The position numbers and the translations under genes are program-made. A stretch of DNA of 18,530 nucleotides from Bacillota bacterium. GTDB taxonomy: Bacteria > Bacillota > Clostridia > Christensenellales > SZUA-584. How positions within the stretch are numbered: position 1 is the first letter of the stretch; each line of letters opens with the position of its first letter. This document shows, in pieces, positions 7,122-14,308 of this stretch. The notes beneath the pieces were generated by a model. The model saw only the letters and a list, made by a program, of their open reading frames with translations, was not told where the DNA came from and ran no database searches. The DNA lies in NCBI GenBank assembly GCA_023436525.1, contig JAEZIW010000141.1:1-18530 (forward strand), given 5' to 3'.

Positions 7122-8066
7122 ATGAAACATCTAAAAGTGATGGCTGTACTCACAGCCGTTTTGCTGCTGTTCGGTGCGTGCGGCCAAGCCTCGGTTGTAT
7201 CTGCCTCGGCTGCAGCGGAGCCGTCGCCCACAGCCGCCGCAACAGCGGCGCCGGCTGCCACGCCGTCTCCCGTGCCGATTCCCACCACACCGCCCGATAT
7301 CACGGAGTCTGCGGCAGCACCGTCTCCCTCAACGACAGCCACAGCCACACCGAAGCCGTCTGCCACGCCAAAACCGTCTGGTACGCCCACAGAATCCGAG
7401 CAGCCGTCCGTGCCGCCCGTCTCCAACGCGACAGGCACGCCGCTTGCGGGGCTTATCATCGGTATAGACCCGGGTCATCAGGCGCACGCGAATTCTGATC
7501 AAGAGCCTGTCGCGCCCGGCTCGAGCGATACGAAGAAGAAGGTGTCATCCGGCACGCAGGGGCGCTTTACAAAAGTGGCCGAATACAAGGTGAATTTGCA
7601 GGTGGGGCTTAAGCTGAAAAAGCTGCTGACCGATCTGGGCGCGACCGTGGTGATGACAAGAGAATCTCACGACGTGGATATCAGCAACAAGGAGCGCGCG
7701 GAGATGATGAACAATGCCGGAGCCGCGCTGGTGATTCGCATTCACTGCAATGGCAACAACGACAATTCCGTGCACGGCGCGTTTGTGCTGGTTCCGAGCA
7801 ACGACTGCACCGCATCCATCAACGACGCGAGCAAGAAGGCGGGGCGCTGCATCATCGATGCGTTCTGCGCCGTTACGGGCGCGAAGAATTTAGAGCTGTC
7901 GGCCCGCAAGGACCAGACCGGCTTTAACTGGAGCACGGTGCCGATCTGCAATATTGAAATGGGGCACATGACAAATAAGGACGAAGACAATCTGCTCGTC
8001 AGCGACGATTATCAGAACCTATGTGCACAGGGCATCGCGAACGGCATTGCGGATTATTTCAATTAA
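7122..8066 (+). CDS. N-acetylmuramoyl-L-alanine amidase (Amidase_3), lipoprotein
   Basis: A zinc amidase that cleaves the bond between MurNAc and L-Ala in peptidoglycan. From the ATG at 7122 it has 314 residues. A lipoprotein signal peptide ends in LFGAC (C20), followed by an Ala/Pro/Ser/Thr linker to about residue 107 with TPKPSATPKPSGTP-like repeats, then an Amidase_3 domain. The zinc and catalytic residues are visible: DPGH (H119), AEYKVN (E154), IRIHCN (H208) and IEMGH (E279). The longer frame starts at 7068, but that lies at the predicted transcription start. The ATG at 7098 has no good ribosome site, while 7122 has AAAGGA about 12 bases before it and yields a clean signal peptide. It should act on the outer membrane face, in wall turnover, division or spore formation. 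A terminator follows. Confidence 0.9.
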   Translation: MKHLKVMAVLTAVLLLFGACGQASVVSASAAAEPSPTAAATAAPAATPSPVPIPTTPPDITESAAAPSPSTTATATPKPSATPKPSGTPTESEQPSVPPVSNATGTPLAGLIIGIDPGHQAHANSDQEPVAPGSSDTKKKVSSGTQGRFTKVAEYKVNLQVGLKLKKLLTDLGATVVMTRESHDVDISNKERAEMMNNAGAALVIRIHCNGNNDNSVHGAFVLVPSNDCTASINDASKKAGRCIIDAFCAVTGAKNLELSARKDQTGFNWSTVPICNIEMGHMTNKDEDNLLVSDDYQNLCAQGIANGIADYFN

Positions 8067-8224
8067 GCGAAATCAATGGGCTTCACATCAAGAGTGATTA
8101 TTTGAAGTGTATTCCTTCGCCGCAATCCGCTACGCCGTCGTCGCTTATCTCTGCGACGTGGACTGTATGACCGATGACTTACTTTTTCATTTAAGCGCTA
8201 ACAATCTATTTGCCTGCAGCCAAG

Positions 8225-8250
8225 GCCACCGGTTTTCCGGCGGCTTTTTT
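8225..8250 (+). terminator. Terminator downstream of the amidase gene
   Basis: GCCACCGG (8225-8232) pairs with CCGGCGGC (8237-8244) with one A/C mismatch around TTTT, followed by six Ts (8245-8250). It lies 158 bases past the amidase stop. The stretch in between has one further 6-bp hairpin (CGTCGC/GCGACG, 8139-8158) and no gene that I can support. Confidence 0.75.
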
Positions 8251-8293
8251 GATTGAAAAGCGGCGATATATTCTCTGTTACTGCTGCTTTGAT

Positions 8294-9070
8294 TTACTTT
8301 CCATCGTATTCCCATCCGCCGTCGCCATGATAGATCATCTGGCGCGTCATGCCGCCATCCACCGTGATATTCTGTCCGTCAATAAAGCCTGCCTCTTTGC
8401 TGCACAAATACAGCACCATATTTGCAATGTCCGATGGATTGCCCACACGCCCGGCCGGGTGCTGCGCTTCGTCCGCTTTCGAATAGTGCGGCTCGTAGCT
8501 CTCGTCATGCTGATACGCGCCCGTATCAATCCACCCGGGGCTCACCGCGTTCACGCGCACCTTTCCCGAAAGGCTGACGCAGAGCGCATGCGTCAGTGCG
8601 CTGATGCCGCCCTTGGCCGCCGTATAGCTCTCGGTATCCGGCTGCGACATGCTGTGCCGCGTGGATGAGATGTTCACAACCGACGCGCCGGGCGCGAAAT
8701 GATCGCTGAAGAGCAGCGTTAAATAATACGGTGCGGTCACGCCGATGCGCAGCACCTCGTTAAAATCGTCATACGAGCAGCGCGAGAGCAGCCCCCGTTT
8801 GCTGATGCACGCGTTGTTAATCAGGCAGTCCACCTGCCCGAAGCGATCGCGTACGGCCTTCGAAAAACGCTCCAACGCAGCTTTGTCGGCAATATCGCCC
8901 TCAAAAAAAAGCAGCCTGGTGCCATATGCTTGAACCAGCTTGTCGCCCGACACGGCATCCGTATCAATCACGGCAACATATGCGCCTTCATCAATAAACG
9001 CTTTCGCGACGCAGCGACCGATGCCGTTCGCTCCGCCCGTGACCACACATATTTTATCTTTAAACGTCAT
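8294..9070 (-). CDS. Classical SDR family NAD(P)-dependent oxidoreductase
   Basis: A 258-residue short-chain dehydrogenase of standard length. Motifs are TGGANGIG (11-18), an aspartate after beta-2 (VIDTD, D36) favouring NAD(H), NNAC in place of NNAG (85-88), the serine pair S135-S136, catalytic YTAAK (Y149, K153), the PGWIDTG segment and a C-terminal FIDGQNITVDGG typical of the FabG-like group. It differs from the long SDR at 3909-5105 in lacking the extension. AGGAGGAT precedes the ATG by 6 bases. It stands alone on the minus strand, divergent from the HTH-hydrolase operon, with no neighbour that suggests a substrate. Confidence 0.92.
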   Translation of the reverse strand: MTFKDKICVVTGGANGIGRCVAKAFIDEGAYVAVIDTDAVSGDKLVQAYGTRLLFFEGDIADKAALERFSKAVRDRFGQVDCLINNACISKRGLLSRCSYDDFNEVLRIGVTAPYYLTLLFSDHFAPGASVVNISSTRHSMSQPDTESYTAAKGGISALTHALCVSLSGKVRVNAVSPGWIDTGAYQHDESYEPHYSKADEAQHPAGRVGNPSDIANMVLYLCSKEAGFIDGQNITVDGGMTRQMIYHGDGGWEYDGK

Positions 9071-9166
9071 ACTGCCATCCTCCTGTGCTTACCCTCATTT
9101 TATCATTTTCCGCAAATAAAAACATCGACTGTTCCGTATTGCTCCCATTTTAATCAAAAAAAGCGC

Positions 9167-9195
9167 TTGACATACTCCTTATTATTACTTATTAT
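9167..9195 (+). promoter_or_regulatory. Sigma-A promoter of the HTH-hydrolase-DUF4180 operon
   Basis: TTGACA (9167-9172), a 17-base spacer and TATTAT (9190-9195), the same boxes and spacing as the amidase promoter. AAGGAG (9214-9219) lies 6 bases before the ATG at 9226. CTTAT-type repeats begin at 9178, 9188 and 9199, about one helical turn apart, across the -10. CTCCTTATT (9175-9183) is also exactly complementary to AATAAGGAG (9211-9219), which contains the ribosome site. Confidence 0.85.
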
Positions 9196-9225
9196 AGCCT
9201 TATAGGGAACAATAAGGAGCATTGA

Positions 9226-9669
9226 ATGAGTGAGACATACTATACCGCCGAACAAATTGCCGATATGCTGCACATGCACGTGAAAACCGTTCAGCGCTAC
9301 ATTCGCGAGGGCAAGCTGCGCGCCGTTAAAATCGGCAAGAGCTGGCGCGTATCGGGGCATGACCTCAGCGTATTCACCGAAAGCGATGATATGCCCGAAA
9401 AGCACGAGCTGCCTGCCAGGCGCGCGACAGCGTCCGGCGTGGTCGATATCGACGTGGCCAACCGCGACGAAGCGATCCGCATCGTCAATGCGCTCACGGC
9501 GGGAATGAATGGCAAGCCGCCCGAATACGGCCCGTCATCGATGCAGGCGCAGTTTATCGAACCGGAATCAAAAGTGCGCATTTCGCTGTGGGGCAGCGTC
9601 AAATTTATGGCTGCGGTATTCAGCGCCATCGACGCGCTTACAGCGCCAAACGATGAGGAACCCCTATGA
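9226..9669 (+). CDS. Excisionase-type helix-turn-helix DNA-binding protein
   Basis: A 147-residue protein. Residues 5-50 are an HTH_17 / excisionase-family winged helix: YYTAEQIADMLHMHVKTVQRYIREGKLRAVKIGKSWRV is the usual pattern of recognition helix plus wing. A short polar linker leads to residues 71-140, a small alpha/beta domain (VVDIDVANRDEAIRIVNAL ... KVRISLWGSVKFMAAVFSAIDAL) that I do not recognise by name; it may bind a ligand or mediate dimers. No integrase or phage gene is near, so it is more likely a local transcription regulator than a real excisionase. Its stop overlaps the hydrolase start by 4 bases (ATGA), implying coupling. The repeats in its own promoter are possible binding sites. 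Confidence 0.85.
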   Translation: MSETYYTAEQIADMLHMHVKTVQRYIREGKLRAVKIGKSWRVSGHDLSVFTESDDMPEKHELPARRATASGVVDIDVANRDEAIRIVNALTAGMNGKPPEYGPSSMQAQFIEPESKVRISLWGSVKFMAAVFSAIDALTAPNDEEPL

Positions 9670-10481
9670 ACAGCGTTTTTAAATCAGCGGAGGGCAAAAA
9701 CAAGATTCGCGCCTATTACAACGGAATTTTAAGCTTTTTTCCGTATGCGCAAAAATATGCGGAAACGCCTTTTGGGCGCACGTTTTATCTCGAGTCAGGC
9801 AGCGCCCAAAGCCCCGCCGTGATTCTGCTGCACGGTTCCTGCAGCAACAGCGCGTCGTGGCTGGGTGATATACCGGTTTTGGCCGAACACTATCATGTGT
9901 TTGCGTTGGATACCGTGGGCGATGCGGGCAACAGCAGCGAATTTCGCCCCGCGCTCAGCGAGTTTCCGCTGTGGCTGAATGCGCTGACGGACACACTGGG
10001 CATCCAAAGGGCCGTCATCATCGGCAATTCTCTCGGTGGTTGGATGGCACTGCATTTTGCGGCCGCGTTCCCCGAAAAAGTCAAGGCGCTCGGGTTGATC
10101 GCGTCGTCGGGCATCGTGCCGGTTAAGCCGTCTTTTTTAGCCGCGACAGATACGTTTTTGGGTGCTGACGGCGCTGACACATCACTGATTGATACGGCCT
10201 TGGGCCATGTTCCCAAGGAGGTACGAGATTTTATGGTGCTGGTGTTTGAGAACTTTAATCCGCTCACCGGCGAACTGCCGATTCTCACGGACGACCAACT
10301 GCGCGCTCTCACAATGCCGGTGCTTTTCATCGCGGGAAAGGACGACTTTACGATGGACGCGCAGCAAGCGGCTTCGCGTCTTGAAAGCCTCGTCCCTCAC
10401 GCAACGATCCATCTGATTGAAGGCTCTCACGTGATCATCGATACGATGAACACCGTGATGCCGTTTTTAAAAGGAATTTGA
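9666..10481 (+). CDS. Alpha/beta hydrolase
   Basis: A 271-residue alpha/beta-hydrolase-fold protein. Seen are the oxyanion-hole HGS (56-58) in VILLHGSCSNSASW, the nucleophile elbow GNSLGG (S122), an acid in AGKDDFTMD (D226 or D227) and the catalytic histidine in EGSHVII (H255). A cap region lies between about 150 and 205. No signal peptide, so cytoplasmic. These motifs fit carboxylesterases and related hydrolases; the substrate cannot be told. Coupled by ATGA overlap to the upstream HTH gene and followed 3 bases later by the DUF4180 gene, which makes it the middle gene of a tight three-gene operon. Confidence 0.92.
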   Translation: MNSVFKSAEGKNKIRAYYNGILSFFPYAQKYAETPFGRTFYLESGSAQSPAVILLHGSCSNSASWLGDIPVLAEHYHVFALDTVGDAGNSSEFRPALSEFPLWLNALTDTLGIQRAVIIGNSLGGWMALHFAAAFPEKVKALGLIASSGIVPVKPSFLAATDTFLGADGADTSLIDTALGHVPKEVRDFMVLVFENFNPLTGELPILTDDQLRALTMPVLFIAGKDDFTMDAQQAASRLESLVPHATIHLIEGSHVIIDTMNTVMPFLKGI

Positions 10482-10484
10482 TCC

Positions 10485-10841
10485 ATGGAATTTATCACAA
10501 AAAACGGCCGAACCGTGGCCGTAATTGACAAAACAGAAAAATTACACAGTGTACAAGACGCTCTGGATTTGATGGCCTCCGCGCGCTATTTGGGTGACTG
10601 CGATGGCATGGCGGTTTATAAAGAAAGCCTGTCCGAAGACTTCTTCGATTTGAAAACACGCTTTGCGGGCGATGTGCTGCAAAAGTTTTCAAACTATTGT
10701 TTCAAGTTTGCGGTGGTGGGCGATTTTGGCGCATACGGCAGCAAGGCGCTGCGCGATTTCATCTATGAAAGCAACAAAGGCAATCTCGTGTTTTTCAAAA
10801 ACAGCATTGATGAGGCCATAGACGCGTTGACACAATCGTAA
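10485..10841 (+). CDS. DUF4180 domain-containing protein
   Basis: A 118-residue protein that matches DUF4180 in length and conserved blocks: the ALDLMASARYLG helix (26-37), FFDLKTRFAGDVLQKFSNY (53-71), FAVVGDFGAYGSKALRDFIYESNKG and a closing DEAIDAL. It has the look of a small cytoplasmic alpha/beta protein. No function is established. DUF4180 genes are often found beside transcription regulators or hydrolases, as here. AAGGAATTT lies about 9 bases before the ATG, overlapping the 3' end of the hydrolase gene, so it is co-transcribed. An imperfect hairpin (AGCCCGCTC/GAGCCGGCT, 10846-10869) follows but lacks a T run. Confidence 0.88.
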   Translation: MEFITKNGRTVAVIDKTEKLHSVQDALDLMASARYLGDCDGMAVYKESLSEDFFDLKTRFAGDVLQKFSNYCFKFAVVGDFGAYGSKALRDFIYESNKGNLVFFKNSIDEAIDALTQS

Positions 10842-10951
10842 AACCAGCCCGCTCGCAGGTGAGCCGGCTCCTTACGGCGCATTCAGGAACAGCACCAGGC
10901 GAATCGGCGCACTTTTATTTAATTATACTATAATACCACTTTTATTTTTTA

Positions 10952-10980
10952 TTGACATTTTTATGTTTTTATTGTATTTT
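10952..10980 (+). promoter_or_regulatory. Promoter of the AT-rich peptide/ABC cassette
   Basis: TTGACA (10952-10957), a 17-base spacer and TATTTT (10975-10980). Transcription would start near 10987, before the ribosome site GGGAGG (11011-11016). In such AT-rich DNA a -10-like match is cheap, but the perfect -35 and exact spacing are meaningful. Confidence 0.65.
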
Positions 10981-11025
10981 ATTATATTCAGGTTATATTC
11001 TATCATTAATGGGAGGTTCATTGTT

Positions 11026-11400
11026 GTGAAAAGGTTATTAAGATTGTTTGTCCCTATCATGCTTATCTTCTTACTATTGTTTTCAACAAGCAACATTGGA
11101 TTAGCTACCGAATATTTCAAAACTACGACCCATAGATACTCCTGCAATGCCCACACCAATTGCAGTCATATTACATTTACTTCTCATGGCGAAACAACTA
11201 CCGGTAAAATATATGATAAGGATTTTTCTTCACACTATACACATTGGCCAAATAACTTCCGCGAAGATTCTGTTTGGAGCTATACTGTCGGAACGACCGG
11301 ATATGCAAAAGGAAAATATACAGTATATACAAGTCTCATTACTGAATGGGTTTCACTTGCATTCTGGTCTGCCACAAAAACCATAACTCACACATACTGA
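11026..11400 (+). CDS. Small secreted His-rich protein, bacteriocin-like candidate, unrecognised
   Basis: I do not recognise this 124-residue protein. The start is GTG 11026, with GGGAGG 9 bases before it; the longer frame's ATG at 10963 falls within the promoter spacer and is excluded. It begins with a typical signal peptide: basic VKRLLR, a strong hydrophobic core (FVPIMLIFLLLF) and a GLA site that predicts cleavage after A27. The mature part of about 97 residues is rich in Thr, Ser, Tyr, Trp and His, has only two cysteines (C40, C46) close together in an SCNAHTNCSH segment, and ends in aromatic beta-like sequence. ABC ATPase and FtsX-type permease genes follow on the same strand. Secreted small protein plus ABC exporter suggests a bacteriocin-like or signalling peptide, by inference only. 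Its AT-rich codons differ sharply from the flanks. Confidence 0.72.
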   Translation: MKRLLRLFVPIMLIFLLLFSTSNIGLATEYFKTTTHRYSCNAHTNCSHITFTSHGETTTGKIYDKDFSSHYTHWPNNFREDSVWSYTVGTTGYAKGKYTVYTSLITEWVSLAFWSATKTITHTY

Positions 11401-11451
11401 TTTATTAACTGTCTAACGAATATTACCTGCATTTTTATCTAAGGAGTGACG

Positions 11452-12097
11452 ATGATAAAATTAAGTAATATTAACATTTCGTTTGATAAACCTTTGATAA
11501 ATAACGGAGAAATAAAAATCGCAAATGGAGAATTGGAGAAAGCGGCTGTGGTAAATCTTCTCTTTTATACCTTGTCGGTCTAATATCTTCTAATGAAAGT
11601 TATGAATACTTATATGATGGAGAATTATTAGACCTTGAAAATGATAAAAAGATAAGTATAATACGGAAAAAGAAAATCGGATATGTTTTCCAAGAAACAA
11701 TCTAATTGAAAATTTAAATATAGAAGATAATTTCAGAACAACCGCTATATTGGCAGGTATTAAAATAACAAATCAAGAAATTGTGGAATACCTTAGTTTT
11801 GTTAAATTAAGTATCAATACCAAATGCTATCCCAGGCAACTATCTTGTGGGGAAAGACAGCGAACGGCAATAGCCTGCGTCTTATGTAAACAGCCCGACT
11901 TAATCATTGCTGATGAACCAACTTCAGCATTAGATTCTGTAAATTCGAATATTATTATGGATATATTCAGGCATATTTCCAGCATCAAAAATAAAAAAGT
12001 GATAATTGCCACACATAATAATAAAATATACGAGCAAACAGACACCATTTACGAAATTAAGGATCAAAAAATTGCATTGTTAAAAAACAACGGTTAA
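11452..12097 (+). pseudogene. ABC transporter ATP-binding protein (LolD/MacB type), disrupted by two frame changes
   Basis: A MacB/LolD-type ATPase of about 215 residues is spread over three frames. Frame one, from ATG 11452 (AAGGAG 5 bases before), gives MIKLSNINISFD...GEIKIANGEL. The Walker A GESGCGKSS appears in the next frame from 11535 and continues through IGYVFQE, with a stop at 11703. The remainder reads in a third frame: NNLIENLNIEDNF, signature LSCGERQR, Walker B LIIADEPTSALDS and H-loop IIATHN, to the stop at 12097. The first break looks like a loss of about 13 bases that removes the strand before Walker A, between two copies of GGAGAA. The second fits loss of one A after CAAGAAA. 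The signature glycine is also a cysteine (LSCGE for LSGGE). It sits between the secreted protein and the permease it should power. Confidence 0.85.
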
Positions 12098-12117
12098 AAC
12101 CAGAGGAGTCTTACGAT

Positions 12118-13515
12118 ATGAGAAACAATAAACTGAATTTAGGCTTTTATTTTAATTACGCAAAACAAGCACATAAAAAAGGCCGTGCATTAAAAAACTG
12201 CATGATAATGATATGTGCAATAGCCGTCGCATTCAGTGCAATTATATATAATTTCGGTAACGTCTACATCAACCAGCAAAAAGAATTATTAAACCAGATA
12301 TCCAACACTGAAATATTTGCAGTTAATAAAACGACCCCGTTAAAGGTTCCTTTAGATATTGACGAGAATCTGTCAATAACGGGAAAAGAACGAGAATCTA
12401 TAGGGGAAATAAGCGAAATCGAAAAAATATATCCATTTTTTGAGCTTCGTTCTTCCGGCTATGATATTGATCTGGATAATGGCATCACTCAATGCAACCT
12501 CACAATTACAAAAAACGGAACTCAAACAGAATATTGTTTCGATACAAATAATGCCGACGAGTTTGATGCCTTCAATATTATTCCATACTATCCGGAACAG
12601 AAATTAGAAAAAAGGCTTGAAGTCGCCGTAACCCAAGATGTAAAAAACGGGGTATATATTTCAAATGAACTTGCAGAGCTTTTGGGAATACAAAATATAA
12701 ACAATAGCGTACATTTAAATTTCGATATCTTTACTCCTGTCATGCTCTGTGAAACAGTGATGTCTGTAGGTGAAGATAATGCTCCGTATAATATTGATAT
12801 TGACATTTCGAAAAAAATAAATTTAGACTTTGATTTAGCGGGGATATTAGATAGCAATGTGAGAAATACGTACACGTCAAGCGGAGGAAATGTTATTTAT
12901 ATCCCTTACACAGTATTGCAGGAAATCATAAATACTAATCAGAAATCATACATTTCGAGCAAAACATCCATACAGAACTATAAAGAATGGTTTCCAAGCG
13001 CCTATGTTATATTTGCTAAGAATTATAATGATATTCAGCCAGTAATGAGCAAAATCAAATCGATTAACCCTAATTTCCAAACCGTCAGCAATTATCAGGA
13101 TATTGGTACGATGAACAGAATGATTGAATCAGCAAGAGATACTGGAAAATTGATTGTCATTGTTGTCCTCACAATTATATTTTTATTAATGTCTATTATT
13201 TACTTTAATAATACTCTGAGAAGAAAGTATGAAATCTGTGTACTGAAAGCCAACGGAATGACCCAGTCTGAACTATTCAAGCTGGTCATGGTTGAATCCA
13301 TACGGCATGTGATAATTGTAACTATTATTTCTACTGTAATATCGTTGGTACTGATATGGGCGTTAAATATGATATTTAACTTTAATGTTATTAATTTTGG
13401 AATGGCTATTGTAATTCATAATATACTTGTTTCTATGTTATCGATTCTTATACCAACAATAATTGCCGTCGTTGCAGTAAATCGGTTCAAACCGGATAGG
13501 ATTATGAGAAACTAA
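12118..13515 (+). CDS. FtsX/MacB-like ABC transporter permease
   Basis: A 465-residue membrane protein with MacB-like topology: one N-terminal membrane helix (about 28-46), a large extracytoplasmic domain (about 47-340), then three helices (about 343-363, 396-416 and 430-452). The loop after the second helix, RRKYEICVLKANGMTQSELFKLVMVES, is the conserved FtsX cytoplasmic segment that touches the ATPase. Members of this fold do not simply transport; they move or extract peptides and lipoproteins or sense antimicrobial peptides. AGAGGAG precedes the ATG by 9 bases, 20 bases past the ATPase frame. The reading frame is intact although its ATPase is broken, so either decay is recent or another ATPase serves. 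Codon use is AT-rich, like the rest of the island. Confidence 0.88.
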   Translation: MRNNKLNLGFYFNYAKQAHKKGRALKNCMIMICAIAVAFSAIIYNFGNVYINQQKELLNQISNTEIFAVNKTTPLKVPLDIDENLSITGKERESIGEISEIEKIYPFFELRSSGYDIDLDNGITQCNLTITKNGTQTEYCFDTNNADEFDAFNIIPYYPEQKLEKRLEVAVTQDVKNGVYISNELAELLGIQNINNSVHLNFDIFTPVMLCETVMSVGEDNAPYNIDIDISKKINLDFDLAGILDSNVRNTYTSSGGNVIYIPYTVLQEIINTNQKSYISSKTSIQNYKEWFPSAYVIFAKNYNDIQPVMSKIKSINPNFQTVSNYQDIGTMNRMIESARDTGKLIVIVVLTIIFLLMSIIYFNNTLRRKYEICVLKANGMTQSELFKLVMVESIRHVIIVTIISTVISLVLIWALNMIFNFNVINFGMAIVIHNILVSMLSILIPTIIAVVAVNRFKPDRIMRN

Positions 13516-13543
13516 ATCATCTATGTGCGAACGAACCGCAGGT

Positions 13544-14272
13544 TCAATCTTCAAACAATATGCGCAGCATTCTTTCGGGCGCTTCCAGAAAGCTGCGCGT
13601 GATTTGATAATGCTCTGTTTGTTTATACTCCACCGGCTTAATGCCGCCGTCCAGCAGCAGTATCTGCGCGTTGGGGTACGCCATCAGCATCGGTGAGTGC
13701 GTCGCGATGATGAACTGCGACCCCTCCATCACGAGGCTGTGCATGCGGGCCAGCAGCGTCATCTGCCGCGACGGCGACAGCGCGGCCTCGGGTTCATCGA
13801 GCAGATACAAGCCGCTGCCCCGGAAGCGGTTCAGCATCAGCGAGAGAAAGCTCTCACCATGCGACTGCGCGTGCAGCGATTTGCCGCCGTAAGCGTTTAA
13901 GAACGGGTCGCGTGGGTCTTCCGCCAGCCGGTCCACCTCCGTTGCCATATTGTAAAAGCTCTCGGCGCGCAGAAAAAAGCCGTCCTTCGGGCGCGGCACG
14001 CCCTTGCTTAGGCGCAGCAGCTCATGCAGCCCCGAATGCGTCTCCGTCGAATGAAAATTAAAATTACGCGAACCGCCCTCCGGATTGAAACCGAAATTGA
14101 CGGCAATCGCCTCAAGCAGCGTGGATTTCCCCGAGCCGTTTTCACCCACCAAAAATGTCACCGGCTTTTTCAGCGTCAGCGTTTTAAGCGCAGCAATGGC
14201 CGGGATATCGTTCAGATATTGATCGCGCTCATCAAGCGTCTCATTTGTTTTGGCAATGGAATTGATATACAT
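13544..14272 (-). CDS. AAA family ATPase (SMC/ABC-like)
   Basis: A 242-residue stand-alone ATPase. It has Walker A GENGSGKST (43-51), an ABC-like signature SHGES (137-141), Walker B LYLLDEPE (156-162) with a D-loop-like segment, and a switch histidine in IIATHSP (H192). The domain between Walker A and the signature is short and has no coiled coil, which separates it from SMC or RecF; it resembles the small predicted ATPases of COG3910. Such proteins are usually cytoplasmic and of unknown function, sometimes linked to defence or to an unknown partner nuclease, but no nuclease is next to it. It follows the Cys-rich gene by 27 bases on the same strand. There is no good ribosome site before the ATG; a promoter close enough to give a leaderless message is possible. 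Confidence 0.88.
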   Translation of the reverse strand: MYINSIAKTNETLDERDQYLNDIPAIAALKTLTLKKPVTFLVGENGSGKSTLLEAIAVNFGFNPEGGSRNFNFHSTETHSGLHELLRLSKGVPRPKDGFFLRAESFYNMATEVDRLAEDPRDPFLNAYGGKSLHAQSHGESFLSLMLNRFRGSGLYLLDEPEAALSPSRQMTLLARMHSLVMEGSQFIIATHSPMLMAYPNAQILLLDGGIKPVEYKQTEHYQITRSFLEAPERMLRILFED

Positions 14273-14280
14273 AAGGGCAT

Positions 14281-14308
14281 TTTATACCCGATCGGGCGAT
14301 TATGCAAA
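14281..14308 (-). promoter_or_regulatory. Possible promoter of the AAA ATPase gene with palindrome
   Basis: On the minus strand TTTGCA (14308-14303), a 16-base spacer and TATAAA (14286-14281) lie so close to the ATG (14272) that the message would be leaderless or nearly so. The spacer ends with a perfect palindrome, CCCGATCGGG (14287-14296). The -35 overlaps the 3' end of the upstream gene. Confidence 0.4.

Larger units (their letters stand above)
10900..13520. other. AT-rich island, probably horizontally acquired
   Basis: Sampled lines inside the island are about 28-33% GC (for example 12001-12060 and 13201-13260), while a flanking line (10261-10320) is about 65%. The change is abrupt on both sides and coincides with gene boundaries. 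Cargo is the secreted protein, the broken ATPase and the permease. No integrase, transposase or clear flanking repeat was found. Confidence 0.8.

Noticed and set aside
9226..9669. Phage or integrative element excisionase
   Set aside because: The HTH is excisionase-like, but no integrase, attachment site or phage gene is nearby and it sits in a metabolic-looking operon.
11026..11400. Assignment of the small secreted protein to lactococcin 972
   Set aside because: Signal peptide and ABC context would fit, but the mature sequence does not show the pattern I associate with that family.
11500..11760. Programmed -1 frameshifting in the ABC ATPase
   Set aside because: Both frame changes have the -1 sense, but no slippery heptamer was seen and the first junction lacks the strand before Walker A, so slippage would not restore a normal protein.
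10854..13543. CGCAGGT at both edges of the AT-rich island as an insertion-site duplication
   Set aside because: A 7-base match (10854-10860 and 13537-13543) between two short flanks is not rare enough, and no integrase or transposase is present.
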